Source of the DNA: Mortierella alpina
Taxonomy: Eukaryota > Mortierellomycota > Mortierellomycetes > Mortierellales > Mortierellaceae
Length of the DNA: 64,000 bases
NCBI GenBank assembly: GCA_029449245.1
Contig: JANATF010000005.1
Coordinates: 124,001-188,000 of the forward strand
Reading direction: 5' to 3'
How positions within the stretch are numbered: the stretch's first letter is position 1; every line of letters starts with the position of its first letter. Both the position numbers and the translations under genes were made by a program. Below are positions 1 through 10,450 of the stretch, one piece after another. Under the pieces are notes generated by a model. That model had not been told where the DNA came from, made no database searches, and was given only the letters and a program-made list of their open reading frames with translations.

Positions 1-599
1 AGAGTGAAAAACAGCGTGCAGAATGGACGGTTAAGAAAAAAATCTTGAGAGCCTAGGGTGTAGGAACGCACCATGACAATGGATCAAGCCGTTGGGGACC
101 ATTTAGGTTCGATGCAATGACTTGTGCAACCGCCTGTCTATCTCGAAGCGACCTTCCAAGTGCTGGTTCAGCGGCGATCCATGTTGCCTTTCCGGGCGAC
201 ACTGCCAACCTCTGCCTCCATGAACAGAACTCAACCCCTTCAAAGGTGGGCAATAATCCTCTGACCATTCACCCCTTGTTCTCTGTCCCACAATACCCTC
301 AGTATCTTACCACAGAATGATCTCAGAGGGATGACATAAGTGGGAGTCGAATTCTTCCACTGCCTGCAATGTTTTTTTTTCTTCTTTTCTCTGCATGCAG
401 ACAAACACTCCTTTAATCTGGCCTGCAAACTCAACCAGTTGTTTGTGTGACAGCAGCTGGAAATGAAAAGAGCGCGAGAAAAACGTGCAGTCCAGCTCGT
501 CTCGCTGACGTACAGCAAGAATCGAAGGACCGGAGCGAGGACCCTGGCCCTAGTGAATCCTAACGACTGCCAGGAAGCAGGGCAAAATATCCTTTCCAT
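1..599. other. No gene recognised
   Basis: This is the left edge of the window, downstream of the first PARP-like gene. Short open frames occur on both strands, but none has a recognisable motif or splice-consistent continuation. It probably holds the 3' flank of the neighbouring minus-strand gene. Confidence 0.4.
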
Positions 600-1327
600 T
601 TACCACATGCCCCAGACCATGAAAATGTAAGCAGAAAAGGCGGGATCTTGAGTAATCAAGGTGTCTCGCTTCTGGAAACCAAAGAGAAAACGAGAGAATA
701 ATGCATGCACTATCGAGCATAGTACTACTTCAATAGCTTACCGAATCCTTTGGGACGGAGCAAATGTCGCTTGTCAGGTTGTTGAGATTTGTGGTCCTGC
801 AGATGAATATGCACATCTCCGTGCTGGCCGGCGCTTTGCCACGAGCATACCCCGACGCTGTTCTCATGTAGGGCGAAAAGAAATGGCCTAGGCGTCGTAT
901 GCGAAGAGTCATCAATGCTTCTCCCGAGTAACCTTTTTTTTTCTTGTGTTGTTTTCCACTTCTACTTCTTTTCCGTCTTATCTTGCGGCTACTGAAACAA
1001 ATGCTCCTGCTTACCACCAGGGGATCGCGTCAGGAGGTGTCCGTGCTTGAGAATACCTTGTGTCGCGCAGTGTGGTGAACCACACCATTCTTCCGACAGG
1101 ATGAGGGACGGATCCGCCGCGACGCTTCGAGTACTCGCGCATCCGCAATGACCTGTGCCGTGGTAATAGTACTTGTCACTCCACTTTGCACATGCCACTT
1201 GTGCTGTCTGCCCCTTGTACGTGATCTTGTAGAGTTTGAGCAAGTACCCGTTGAAACTCGGACTGTGCGCAAGAAACTCTGCGTCGGTTTGCGCTATAGG
1301 TTCGAGATGGAGCCCTTGAAATGACAT
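600..1327 (-). CDS. PARP-like protein with Cys4 insertion, copy 1
   Basis: Three exons on the minus strand (1327-1015, 887-742, 671-600) give 176 aa. After a short N-terminal part comes YYHGTGHC, matching the HGT motif that holds the first catalytic His of PARP folds. Four cysteines follow as C-x-C-x18-C-x4-C, then GILKHG, then SPGG, where the first intron (127 bp, phase 1) falls. Exon 2 opens with HFFSPYMRTASGYA, which corresponds to the GIYFA...SKS..Y stretch of PARPs, and continues to IFIC. Exon 3 follows a 70-bp phase-0 intron and ends in YIFMVWGMW. I see no clear equivalent of the PARP catalytic Glu, so activity is uncertain. The start at 1327 is the first Met after an acceptor-like TTTAAG; a further 5' exon is possible. 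The paralogue at 1769-2565 has the same cysteine spacing and intron positions, which supports the model. Fold assignment is from motifs; function is inferred. Confidence 0.7.
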
Positions 1328-1768
1328 GCTTAAACAAGTATGATCGTGAAAATTGAAGAGTAGAGCACAGGCGGTACACGATAAAGGGCAGAGGAAAGCT
1401 GTAGCCAAAGTCAGGCGATAGAAAATAATCATTAGGCCGCGATTCATGTGGACTTGCCCCGTTCTGATGTTCATTGATGATCAGGCGGCACAGCACGCTG
1501 GCAGCGCTAACAAAAATAGTTTTCTCCGCACAGTCGAAAAAAAAAGCCTAGAGGGCTCATGGAGTGAAAGGAGATATCGTGGTGACAGTTGCTTACTCGA
1601 GCGCAGAGCGATTAAAGTTACCAATGCACACGCATTTCAGAGGTCCAAGCTTCAAAGAGTTTTTCTTTGTAGCATTTTGCTTTATTTGAATTCGCATGAA
1701 TTGCGTGTCTGCAAAAGAAACCGAGGATGTCGTGAGGCGATGATGAATCTTCGACTCTTTCGGGCGGA

Positions 1769-2565
1769 TCAGTGTCTCTGTACGATGGCCAAGAAGCGCG
1801 GGACGATGTCCTAAGGAACGAGCGGAACATTAGAGTCAGCAAAGCAATATAATGACTTTGGTTCATTACTTTGACGCGGTGCCATGAATGCGAATATCGT
1901 GCTTACCTGATCATTGGCCACCCAGCAAATGTCGTCTTGGCCTGGAATCTTCTGAACCTTTCGCGCCATGCAAACGAAGATGGGCAGGAACTGTTGTGCG
2001 GGCAGATGTCTCTTGGCGAATTTGATCGCCCTGTTCACGTTTGGCGACAAAAAATGACCTTTTGAGATGGTAGTGTATCATAGAAAGATAGAAAGAATAG
2101 GACGAGAACACTCTGGTCAGCTATTACTCCTCCTCAAGCATACAGTTGCTCGCGTCCTACCCGTAGACTATTTGTGTCTGGTATACCTCCTGGGCTTTTG
2201 CTTTGCAGAAAGCCATGCGCGATGATCCCTCCTGTGGGGCAGCTTTCGGAGGAACACCACTTATCGGTCGCAGTGGAGCTGTTTCTTGAATTGCGGACTC
2301 TTTTCATGCAGCAAGCACAATGCGTCGTTCCGTGGAAGTAAGGTACCGAGGCCCATTCGCCATCGATGTCTGGGCTAGCGAGGGTGGCCGCGTCAAGCGT
2401 GGATAAGCTGCATTCATCGGCGGTCTTGTCGAGGGTTGTAGACTCAAATTTGAACTCGAAGAGGCACACCAGTGTCTTGGAAAAGCAAGCGTCGTATTGA
2501 GCGAACTCGGGGGACGTGGTGCGGACAGGTACAAGACGCTCTGACTTTGCGATCTTCGTGGTCAT
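1769..2565 (-). CDS. PARP-like protein with Cys4 insertion, copy 2
   Basis: Paralogue of the gene at 600-1327, lying 441 bp upstream of it on the same strand. Exons 2565-2187, 2058-1907 and 1810-1769 give 190 aa. Key blocks are PYFHGTTHC, the cysteines C-x-C-x18-C-x4-C, GIIAHGF and SPGG. After the intron come HFLSPNVNRAIKFAKRH and IFVC, and the last exon ends PRFLAIVQRH. Intron 1 (128 bp) is phase 1 directly after SPGG, and intron 2 (96 bp) is phase 0, exactly as in copy 1. A possible 5' exon starts at 2691 (MTDLLKDLL), with an intron ending in TTTCAG just before the codons LVDRK. The hydrophobic stretch in that open frame is then translated intron rather than a membrane helix. The two copies share the fold blocks but are otherwise divergent, so the duplication is not recent. 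Substrate and role are unknown. Confidence 0.7.
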
Positions 2566-3079
2566 TTTGCGGTCAACGAGAGCTGAAATGAGAAGCAACA
2601 AAATGTCGGAGAGGCAAGCAGAAATAAGTAAGAGATGGAACGCTAAGAAACACGAACCGCCTGTCAAGAGATCCTTCAAGAGATCCGTCATAGTTGTGTA
2701 GTTGAGTATGAAAGAATCGTACGCGGTCGCGCAGCGGCCTGGTGTCAATGGTGCTCAGCTGTTTCCTTTGATTGATTACAACACTGATCAAACAATATGA
2801 AGCTACTTTATATTCCAAAGAAAGCTTTGTAGTTTGCGCTAGTCCAGTTGTCAGCAGCGAGGCTACAAAGCTCCAGCTCTGATATGGCACCTTGTAAATT
2901 CCAGTTCAAGATAGAGGGAGAGTGCACACGCTATTGTCTTTGATAACCATTATATTTTGTATTTCAGCAGTATGGTAGCCGCGAAGGACAAAGAAAGAAA
3001 GAGGGACGAAGGAGAAGATATAGAGCAACTTTCAAATACAGGCGGCTACTCTGGTATGTCATTTCCATCGCTCCTTTTA

Positions 3080-4922
3080 TCAAGCAACACGACGGCGACG
3101 ATATGCGATACCAAAGACGAGCACGAGCACAATCCATTTCAGATACTTAGCGATAAATCCTCGTTTGAAGTCCGGCACTCTTTCCAAAGCGAGCTTTGCG
3201 AACATTATCTTTGTACTGTTATATGGCGCATATCGCAGACTCATGGCGGCTTCCAAGAGCGGGTTCATGTCCTTGATCATAGTCGACCGAATGTGCGTAA
3301 AAGCCAGGAAACTGTGCTCCCCATGATAGTTCCCCATGCCAGAGGGACCAATGCCTCCAAATGGTAGCGTGCGTTCGCTCACATGCATCATGGTGTCATT
3401 CACCACGGCGCCACCGGATCGTGTCGAATCTAGCACCTTCTTGATCAGCTTGTTGTTGGATGAGAAGATGTAGAGCGCCAAGGGCTCGTCCAAGGAGTTG
3501 ATGAACTCAATGGCATCATCGACGTCCACCACCCGGACCAAGGGCAGCAAAGGTCCAAAGATCTCGTCTTGCATGAGTATATCGTCCCGGTCCACATTTG
3601 CGATCACTGTGGGCGCAATATATAGGTCGCTCTCGTCTGTCTGGCCTCCAATGACGATATCGCGCGACTTGCCTCCAGTAAGCACCTTGTGGAGGCGTTT
3701 GAAGTGTCGATCATTCACGATGCGGCCAAAGTCCACTGATGTTTGTGGGCTTTCACCAAACATTGTCAAGAGTCCCTCCTTGAGAGCGGCAATGAACTTT
3801 GCTTCAGCTTTGGCTGTGATAAGAACATAGTCTGGTGCGACGCAGGTCTGAAAACGTTCAAGGTCAGTAGATGATTCCCATTCTTGCTATCCTTTGTTCA
3901 AATTGCAGATGATTTTCATATACCTGTCCGGCATTCATCATCTTGCCAAATAGGACGCGTTTGGCGGCCACAGTCATGTTGGTGTTCTCATCGATTACAA
4001 CGGGGCTCTTGCCTCCCAGTTCGAGTGTGAGACTTGTAAGGTGCTTCGCAGCGGCCTTCATAACGATCTTGGCGACTCCACCGTTGCCTGTGTAGAAGAT
4101 ATGGTCCCACTTTTGCGCTAGCAGTCTAGTGGTCTCTTGAGCACCGCCGTTGATGACATGAAACGCGTTGTTGTCAAGGTATCGCGGTAGCAGTTCCGCG
4201 ATGGCCTTGGCTGTGGACGGCGCCAACTCTGACGGCTTGATAACTACTGTACATCCCGCCGCTATGGCCCCTATAAGAGGGGCGAAGGCTAGGTTCACCG
4301 GATAATTCCACGCTCCAATGATGAGCACTGTGCCTGTGATCAGAAGGCGTTCAAAACTACACACGTTAGTATAGCTTGGGTAGGCTCAGATCCCCAACGT
4401 TTTGCGAAGCGTGTTTGGCATGCATGTCACCTTTCGGCTCCTTTCTTTTGAGGCAGACGCTTCCGAAGCGGTTGATCAACGAGGGCTTTGTCCTCTCATC
4501 CTTGACCCACTCGTCCAAATAAAGCAACGCGTCATTGATTTCCTGCTTCAGTACAAGCAGCTCCATCGCCTCTGCCTCAAATCTGGGCTTGCGCAGGTCA
4601 TGGTACATCGCTTCGCACAGTCGATCCACGTTGTCGTCAACCAGCTGCCAAAGTTGCTCCAGCTGGTGGCGCCGGAATGTCGTAGGACGCGTATAACCGC
4701 TCTTGAAGGTCATCTGGCTGGTGCGGAAGGCCTATACATATACGTTATCGTAAGGGTGAACTGTGGGTAACTTGTATAGTACAAAATACGAGCCTGTTCG
4801 GTAAAACACGATTCTGTGCAGTACGGGAGCCAACAGTGCCGGGTTGAAGGGTCACTTGTAGGCTGGCTAAGTCTTACCAATGCAATGTCGGCCTCATTGC
4901 TGTACTCCAGGTCGTTGGTCAT
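3080..4922 (-). CDS. Fatty aldehyde dehydrogenase (class 3 ALDH), tail-anchored
   Basis: Oxidises long-chain aldehydes to fatty acids with NAD(P)+; fungal relatives are HFD1-like. Exons 4922-4878, 4731-4431, 4333-3924 and 3847-3080 give 507 aa, the usual length for a membrane-bound class 3 ALDH. Visible blocks are the Rossmann-side [11 protein letters not shown] and [12 protein letters not shown], the active-site Glu in LELGGKSP, and the nucleophilic Cys in [11 protein letters not shown]. The Cys codon is at the start of exon 4. Further blocks are DEIFGPLLP and [15 protein letters not shown]. The C-terminus ends with a hydrophobic helix ([17 protein letters not shown]), a tail anchor for ER, mitochondrial or peroxisomal membranes. 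The start exon encodes only 15 residues. Donors are GTAAGA, GTGACA and GTATAT. Family assignment is secure; location is inferred from the tail. Confidence 0.93.
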
Positions 4923-5740
4923 TCTTAAAACGGGAGAGATTTGAAAAATGGTGCAAAGTTGTGGGAGTGGAACAAAGAACAAAAGATAAAGGAGCTCTGG
5001 TTGGGTCAGCGTACAAGTGCGCCTGCTAGAGAGGGCTTGTGCGCCAGACTCTTGCCGAAGCGAGCCAAACACGCGGTTCAAATGCCCTGCAACAAACATA
5101 CGCACGCAGTAACTCCCGTGCTCTTTAGGAAGAATGGTTGCTTCGTCGGTTCTCACGCTCGGTCTTTAGACCGTCAACACATCTCTCAGGTCGTAAAGAG
5201 AAAAACCCTCTGGCGAAAGACTGAAGCATCAGCGCGGTTTAGATGTGCCCATACTGCCCGTTATATCGTCCTCTTTCGAGTCGTACTTCATGGAACCCGT
5301 CAGGAAGGCCGTTCGTGAATACTATAGTGGCTTTCATATTTGCCACCGGGAATCTCTAATCAGTTTTACGGTGATCTAGGATACAATAATGCGCTGTCAT
5401 CTCACACTCGCACAGCCACGTACTGAACACTTTGGTTTACGATCTCTCATCTACATCGACCTCGGCAATCACGAGCCGCAGCGCTGCACAAGTACAAGGA
5501 CAGGCGATAGGGTATGTTTTTTTTGGGTTGGGGGTTTTATTGTGGGGCGTTGTTAAGACGTAAACTGGTGCACTCGGGAACGGCAATCCCACAAGAAACG
5601 TCATGCTGCTGAAGCCCACTGAGGGGACTTGAAGGCTCTATTGCTGAACGGGAGGGAGTCTTGTTCGGCGTTGGGCAGACGACGATATCCTGCAAAATAA
5701 AATCCATCGTCCAAGAGACCGCGCTTGAAGCTGCTAGCGT
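4923..5740. other. Intergenic: ALDH promoter and eL41 3' flank
   Basis: About 0.8 kb between two minus-strand genes. It should contain the promoter and 5' UTR of the aldehyde dehydrogenase and the 3' UTR of the eL41 gene. Overlapping frames on both strands show no recognisable protein. Confidence 0.4.
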
Positions 5741-5818
5741 TTACTTGGAGCGAGCTCTCATCTTTCTTCTTTTGCGTTTAAGGCGACGGACGCGCTTCTT
5801 CTTCCACTTATCTCTCAT
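5741..5818 (-). CDS. RPL41: 60S ribosomal protein eL41
   Basis: A 25-codon frame, easily missed, encodes the eL41 peptide: it begins MRDKWKKKRVRRLKRKRRK and ends MRARSK. Length and the alternating Lys/Arg pattern match the universally conserved eL41 helix, which bridges the two ribosomal subunits. The ATG is immediately preceded by TTATTAG, a good splice acceptor, so a 5' UTR intron probably ends at the base before the start codon. The stop is TAA at 5743-5741. The coding part has no internal intron. Identification rests on near-identity to the known 25-aa sequence and is very secure. Confidence 0.95.
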   Translation of the reverse strand: MRDKWKKKRVRRLKRKRRKMRARSK

Positions 5819-6625
5819 CTAATAAGGTCGTAAAGATAAAAACGTTGTTAGAGAAAGTGAAGTGAGGCGATGGGATTACGTTTCTTCCTTTTGGTTGATC
5901 CAGGATGGAGAGGATCAAAAAGTGAAAAGATTCCAAAGCTGAAAGTGTCGACTTGTTGAAGCTGCGAACAAGAGACGAAGGCTGCAGTAGACGTAGTTTG
6001 GGCTGGGCTGCTTTGAAACTTGTTGGGGTGAAAGAGTCGCAGAGCGAGTTTTTTTTCTGTACAGTGCTGATTCCCACGATGAGCAGAGCACACCCGTCCG
6101 TCTCGATCCTGGCAAAGTCCAGTTGATCCATTCTAAAGGCCTGCTGGTGTCGATGGATGGAGGCGTAGGCGCTGCTGGATGGATGGATGGATCACTGGTC
6201 GCCATCGGATGGATATCTTCATTTCGAAAGTACCTTGAATGATTGTAGGAAAGGAGAAAGAACAAGATTTGTGGCAGCGGCTCTGCTTTATCCACCGCGG
6301 TTAGGTGGCTTGCGCACCCCTGCAACAACGCACCTCTTTTCAAGTCTGCCAGTATGGCAGTTGCAGTTGATGCACAGGCATATCCCATCCTTGCGATGTA
6401 CTTTAAAGCAGGCGGTTTTTATTTCCAATCAAAGCCCTGGAGCACCGCATTAGCTGAGCATCTTGAACGGCGCTCTGCACAGTCTGTATCCAGCGCTATA
6501 GTCGTCTAATCCCCCTTGTGCAGAACTTCGCATGCGCTGACGTTGGATGCCATGGGAATATATACGCCTCATATGAGTAAAACACAGCAGGCTATTTCGC
6601 CGAGGCGGCTAACCGATATATCAGG
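5819..6625. other. Intergenic: eL41 5' leader and promoter
   Basis: This stretch probably contains the eL41 promoter, its 5' UTR exon and leader intron, and the 3' UTR of the SERF gene upstream. A short run of GGAT repeats lies near 6178-6192. Long open frames here lack any recognisable protein. Confidence 0.4.
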
Positions 6626-7097
6626 TTATTTCTTCGTCGTCTTTCCCGCCTCTAATCCGGCCGCTGCTTCCTTCGCTGCTTGCTTTGCTGCCTGCTTTGC
6701 TCTCATAATCTCAGCATCTCTACGAGTCAGAAAAAACAGGAAAGAAGTGCAGTACCGCCCTTAGTTCTCTTCGATGTCGTCAGTTCAAAAGGTTAGTTCG
6801 ATCTTTGACGAGAAAACACTTACGACTCTGCGCGTTTGGCAAACGAGACGCCCTCGGACTTTTTGCCTTTGTTCTGCTGTGCTAGTTTCTTTTGCGCCTT
6901 GGCACGGTCCATTTCACGTTGATTACCACCTAGCAGAAACGATACCAGACGCGACGAGACCGGGCGGAGGCGGTGAAGCGTTGAGTGCGCAATCTTTAAA
7001 TGGATTTTATCTTCGCGTTGTCGTTTATGGGCCGCTAGTTGAGAGGGGGTCGTATGTCGATGGGGAATGGAGAAGACGTGGAACACCTACGAGTCAT
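6626..7097 (-). CDS. SERF/4F5-family small protein
   Basis: Three exons (7097-7091, 6929-6824, 6719-6626) encode 68 aa. The first coding exon is only 7 nt (ATGACTC); joined to exon 2 it gives MTRGNQREMDRAKAQKK, the hallmark start of the 4F5/SERF family. The C-terminal exon reads DAEIMRAKQAAKQAAKEAAA and ends KTTKK. The protein is small, highly charged and Lys/Ala-rich, as family members are. SERF proteins in other eukaryotes bind RNA and nucleic acids and promote amyloid aggregation. Donors are GTAGGT and GTAAGT; acceptors are CTAG and GTAG. It lies head-to-head with the CHK2-like kinase, 253 bp away, so the two may share a promoter region. Confidence 0.92.
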
Positions 7098-7350
7098 GAT
7101 TGAACGTTATGAGGCAGTGTTTTGGAGAGGCGGGATGGGTGAGGATGGACGAGGAGGTGATGAGGTGATGAGGAAAGAGGGAAGATGAGCTAAGAAAACT
7201 TCTAGAAGGCGGGCCTGAAATTGTGTACAATTAGGGAGGATTGGTGGCGTGCGATATATATTCTCGCGTTACGATCAGGATCGATCCGTTTCCAACCTTG
7301 TTCCTGTTCTTGCCACCGATCTGCATCCACCGGGGCTGTCGTGCGTTCTG

Positions 7351-10288
7351 ATGCAGCGACAACAGCACCAGGTGCCGCAGAGCACTGGGGCACACGATAC
7401 CACTTGCGACACTCCTCCGGATGCTCAGGCTTTATCGAGCAGACTGATAGGTGCCGCTATCAAGGCACCGGCCATCAAGGCACCGATCTGCGGATGGCTC
7501 ATCGATATTAACAAGATGCAGAGTGCGCAACAAGACACAGTGCTTGCTCCTTACTAGAATCACTTTGCTGCAGCTAACAGACAGAAGTGATGACCAAAGC
7601 TCTTCGCATTCCTTGACCTTTTAGTCTGCCTTGTTATATATCGAGAGAAAGTCGAGTTCATTGGGCGCCATCATACATGGTATTGTAGGCTTACCTTACA
7701 TAAAACAGGCGTTCATGCGCGCTGCCTGAGGTTGACCGTATATTTTTATCTCTACCTAGCGACATGATCTTGCCTGAACTAAGCATCTCTAACCGTCATT
7801 GCAGGTTCACAACGGTATGTGGTATGATGTCAATGATCAAGGGTTGGTGGCGCCGTCAATACGCACAGCCAAGCATTCGTTCATTGATCCACAGTCTTTG
7901 CTTTCCATATCTTTAGAATGCAGTCGGACAAGTCTTGTGCAAGGTAGACTCGATATGGTGGTGAATAGCGTCTGTAGGGAGCAATGGCCTGATGAAACGA
8001 ACTGACACTAAGCAATGACTTGATGCTGCTAGGATTTGAGCACCAACGGGACATTTTGTAAGCGCCGCCATGCCTTGATGATATTGACATTGCACCTTCA
8101 AACACGGCATCCTAACTTTTGCCGACTTCTTCACAGGGAACCGGAATCTCATCGGCAGAGGCGAGAGTGTTGTTCTCTCGAACGGCGACTCTATCTGGAT
8201 CCGTAGAAACCATCGTAATTCTTACTTTGTGGATATACGATTGAATACAAGTGTGCTGATCAAGCGACAAGTCTAACGACGTGCCGACTCTCGATGTCAG
8301 GATTTGTTTTTCAAAATTCCATAAAGACACAAGCCGATCATCATGATCCGCAGATCAAGGCAAGCGTTTTTGTTCGCAATCTAATGTCGATCAACTATTT
8401 ACGCCATACTTTGCGCACAATGAAAAACTCACATATAAAAGTATATCTATGAACTACAGTCGCTTCAAAGGTCCTACCAAATCCTACCGCGGACACTGGG
8501 AAAGTACGTGGCCCCGGTAATTCAGTCCAAAAGAGTCCACATGTCCATGGTCCTGCAGAATGCGAACTGAAGTGATTTTTCGCTGAGTAGAGGCTCGTTT
8601 GCGCAGGTGAATGTGGCCATTCATCGCAAATCATGGCTGACGCTCGCAGTGAAGATCATGGACAGGATTCGGTTCAGGATACCACAACAATCTGGAGGCA
8701 CAAATATCGAGAAGGAAGTCGCGATCCTTCAATCCATCGACCATGTAAGCGTGAGCACACACGCAGGTGGAAAAAGAACACCATCTCAACATCCGACCTC
8801 TCACATCAAATCGCTCACAACACACTACTTTTAGGCCAATATCATTGCTGTGGTGGATGTCATCAAGACGCCCCGGTACATTTACATATTCATGCAGATG
8901 TAAGTCTATCACCTCTCCGCCTTCGATATACATGCTTCGGGCACGGCAATTGAACGGCTCCAATGGCTCATTTTGTATCTCTAAGGCTTCCGGGCGGAGA
9001 CCTATTTGACTACATTGTGAAAAACGGTCCGCTTTCAGAACTTGAGGCCAAGTTTGCGATCTATCAGGTCCTCCAGGCTCTTCAGGTACAGCGCGACGAA
9101 ACCTGACCCGCTGATTGGAGGTCGAAGATGCAGGGAGGTCTTAGTTGTCTAACAGACCCCTCCATCCATACACCAATAGCATCTGCACCAGCTGAACATC
9201 TCTCACCGAGGCATGGTCTACCTAATCCAAGAGAACGGTGACTCCAATGCATAACAATGAGTACCTACTTATGTGCCTTTTCATTTGTCAATCTTTTACT
9301 TTTATCTCAGACCTCAAGCCCGAAAACCTGCTTCTCGCGTCCGCAAAGAAATACGCACGCTTGGTGCTCACCGACTTTGGTATGGCTCGAGAGTTTGACA
9401 AGGAATACTGGATGAACACCATGTGCGGAACATATGCTTACATGTAAGCCCACATCCACCCCTACGCGCTATTTGTGACCATCGAATGAAGCGTGAAGTT
9501 CTCAATTTTTGTGGGTAAAAATATTCAACAAAACAGGGCTCCGGAGGTGCTCGAGGTCCAGTTCGCGGAAAGTCCTGGTTACAGCTGCGCTGCGGACTGC
9601 TGGAGTCTGGGGATCACACTCTATATGATTCTGACAGGCGTGCATCCATTCACGTCCCATCATGCCTCAGAGGATGGAGAGGGCATGCGACAAGCGCTCT
9701 ACACGAGGTATGAGACGCATCGCCTGACAGCTCGATAAGCAAACTTTGACGTTCTCCTGGTTGGCGTTACTGCTGAACCAACTACATGCCTTTCTTTTGT
9801 AGAGATGTCGAGTTCCCAAGACGCCTTTGGAAGCACATCAGCATTCAAGCAAGCACCCTCATCAAGAACCTTTTAGCGTTCGAATCTGACGAGCGATGGA
9901 CAGTCGACCAGGCACTCACGTCCGACTGGATCCAGAAGGACATTGGATGGCTTCGCCACAAGTACCGAGAAATGGTCCTGCCGCACTGGGCAGCGTCCTC
10001 GCGTCAATTGGGTATAGTCCGACAGGACGCATCTTTGAGACATGAACCTCCGCCAGTGAGGCAGTGTCGGCCAGACGAGCGATTCGAGCATTGCAGTGAG
10101 TGTACATATACGACTGCCATTGGGACAATCTTGGCAGATTTGAGATGGTTCTGACCTGATGGCACTTATCTGGGTGCAAAACATCACTCATAGATCCATC
10201 GCCGGCTCCTGGAGTACCTCATTCATGCAACGGCAGCCGCCGATCGTCGATGACGGCTGTTCCTGATATCTGCTATGGCAGAATCTAA
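7351..10288 (+). CDS. FHA-domain checkpoint kinase, CHK2/Cds1/Rad53-like
   Basis: A serine/threonine kinase of the DNA-damage checkpoint type. The FHA domain is spread over small exons (7625-7679, 7760-7814, 7917-7943, 8033-8057, 8137 onward). Joined they give EFIGRHHTCDMILPELS, ISNRHCRFTT, DLSTNGTFWN and LSNGDSIWI, the phospho-threonine-binding core. The kinase domain begins near 8440 with RSYQILPRTLGKGSFAQV (glycine loop). It continues with AVKIMD (ATP Lys), GGDLFDYI, HR/DLKPEN, LTDFGMAREF (DFG) and CGTYAYMAPEV (APE), and ends near WTVDQALTSDWI. Kinase exons are about 8591-8744, 8835-8899, 8986-9085, 9180-9210 or 9237, 9311-9443, 9537-9707, 9803-10095 and 10194-10288. The start is the first ATG of the N-terminal frame. 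The linker between FHA and kinase (8235-8440) is unresolved. Without the last GTGAGT intron the frame would stop at 10154. Family is secure; both ends are approximate. Confidence 0.85.
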
Positions 10289-10450
10289 GCTGATATTATT
10301 TTTTACAGGGCGAATTGGGGTCCTGGCTTTTTGCTGCCCTCAACACTTTTTTTGCTTCCAAGAATCGCTCTCCGTTGATTCGCGCTTCCTTCCACGCTCG
10401 AATAAAGACGTGCGATAAGTAATGTGCAAAAGGTACTGGATACATTTATT

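Noticed and set aside
2134-2691. Hydrophobic segment in the open frame of PARP-like copy 2, suggesting a membrane protein
   Set aside because: The segment is followed by a TTTCAG acceptor and reads as a translated pyrimidine tract of an intron.
4941-5318. 125-codon plus-strand frame in front of the aldehyde dehydrogenase
   Set aside because: It overlaps the promoter and first exon on the other strand, and shows no motif.
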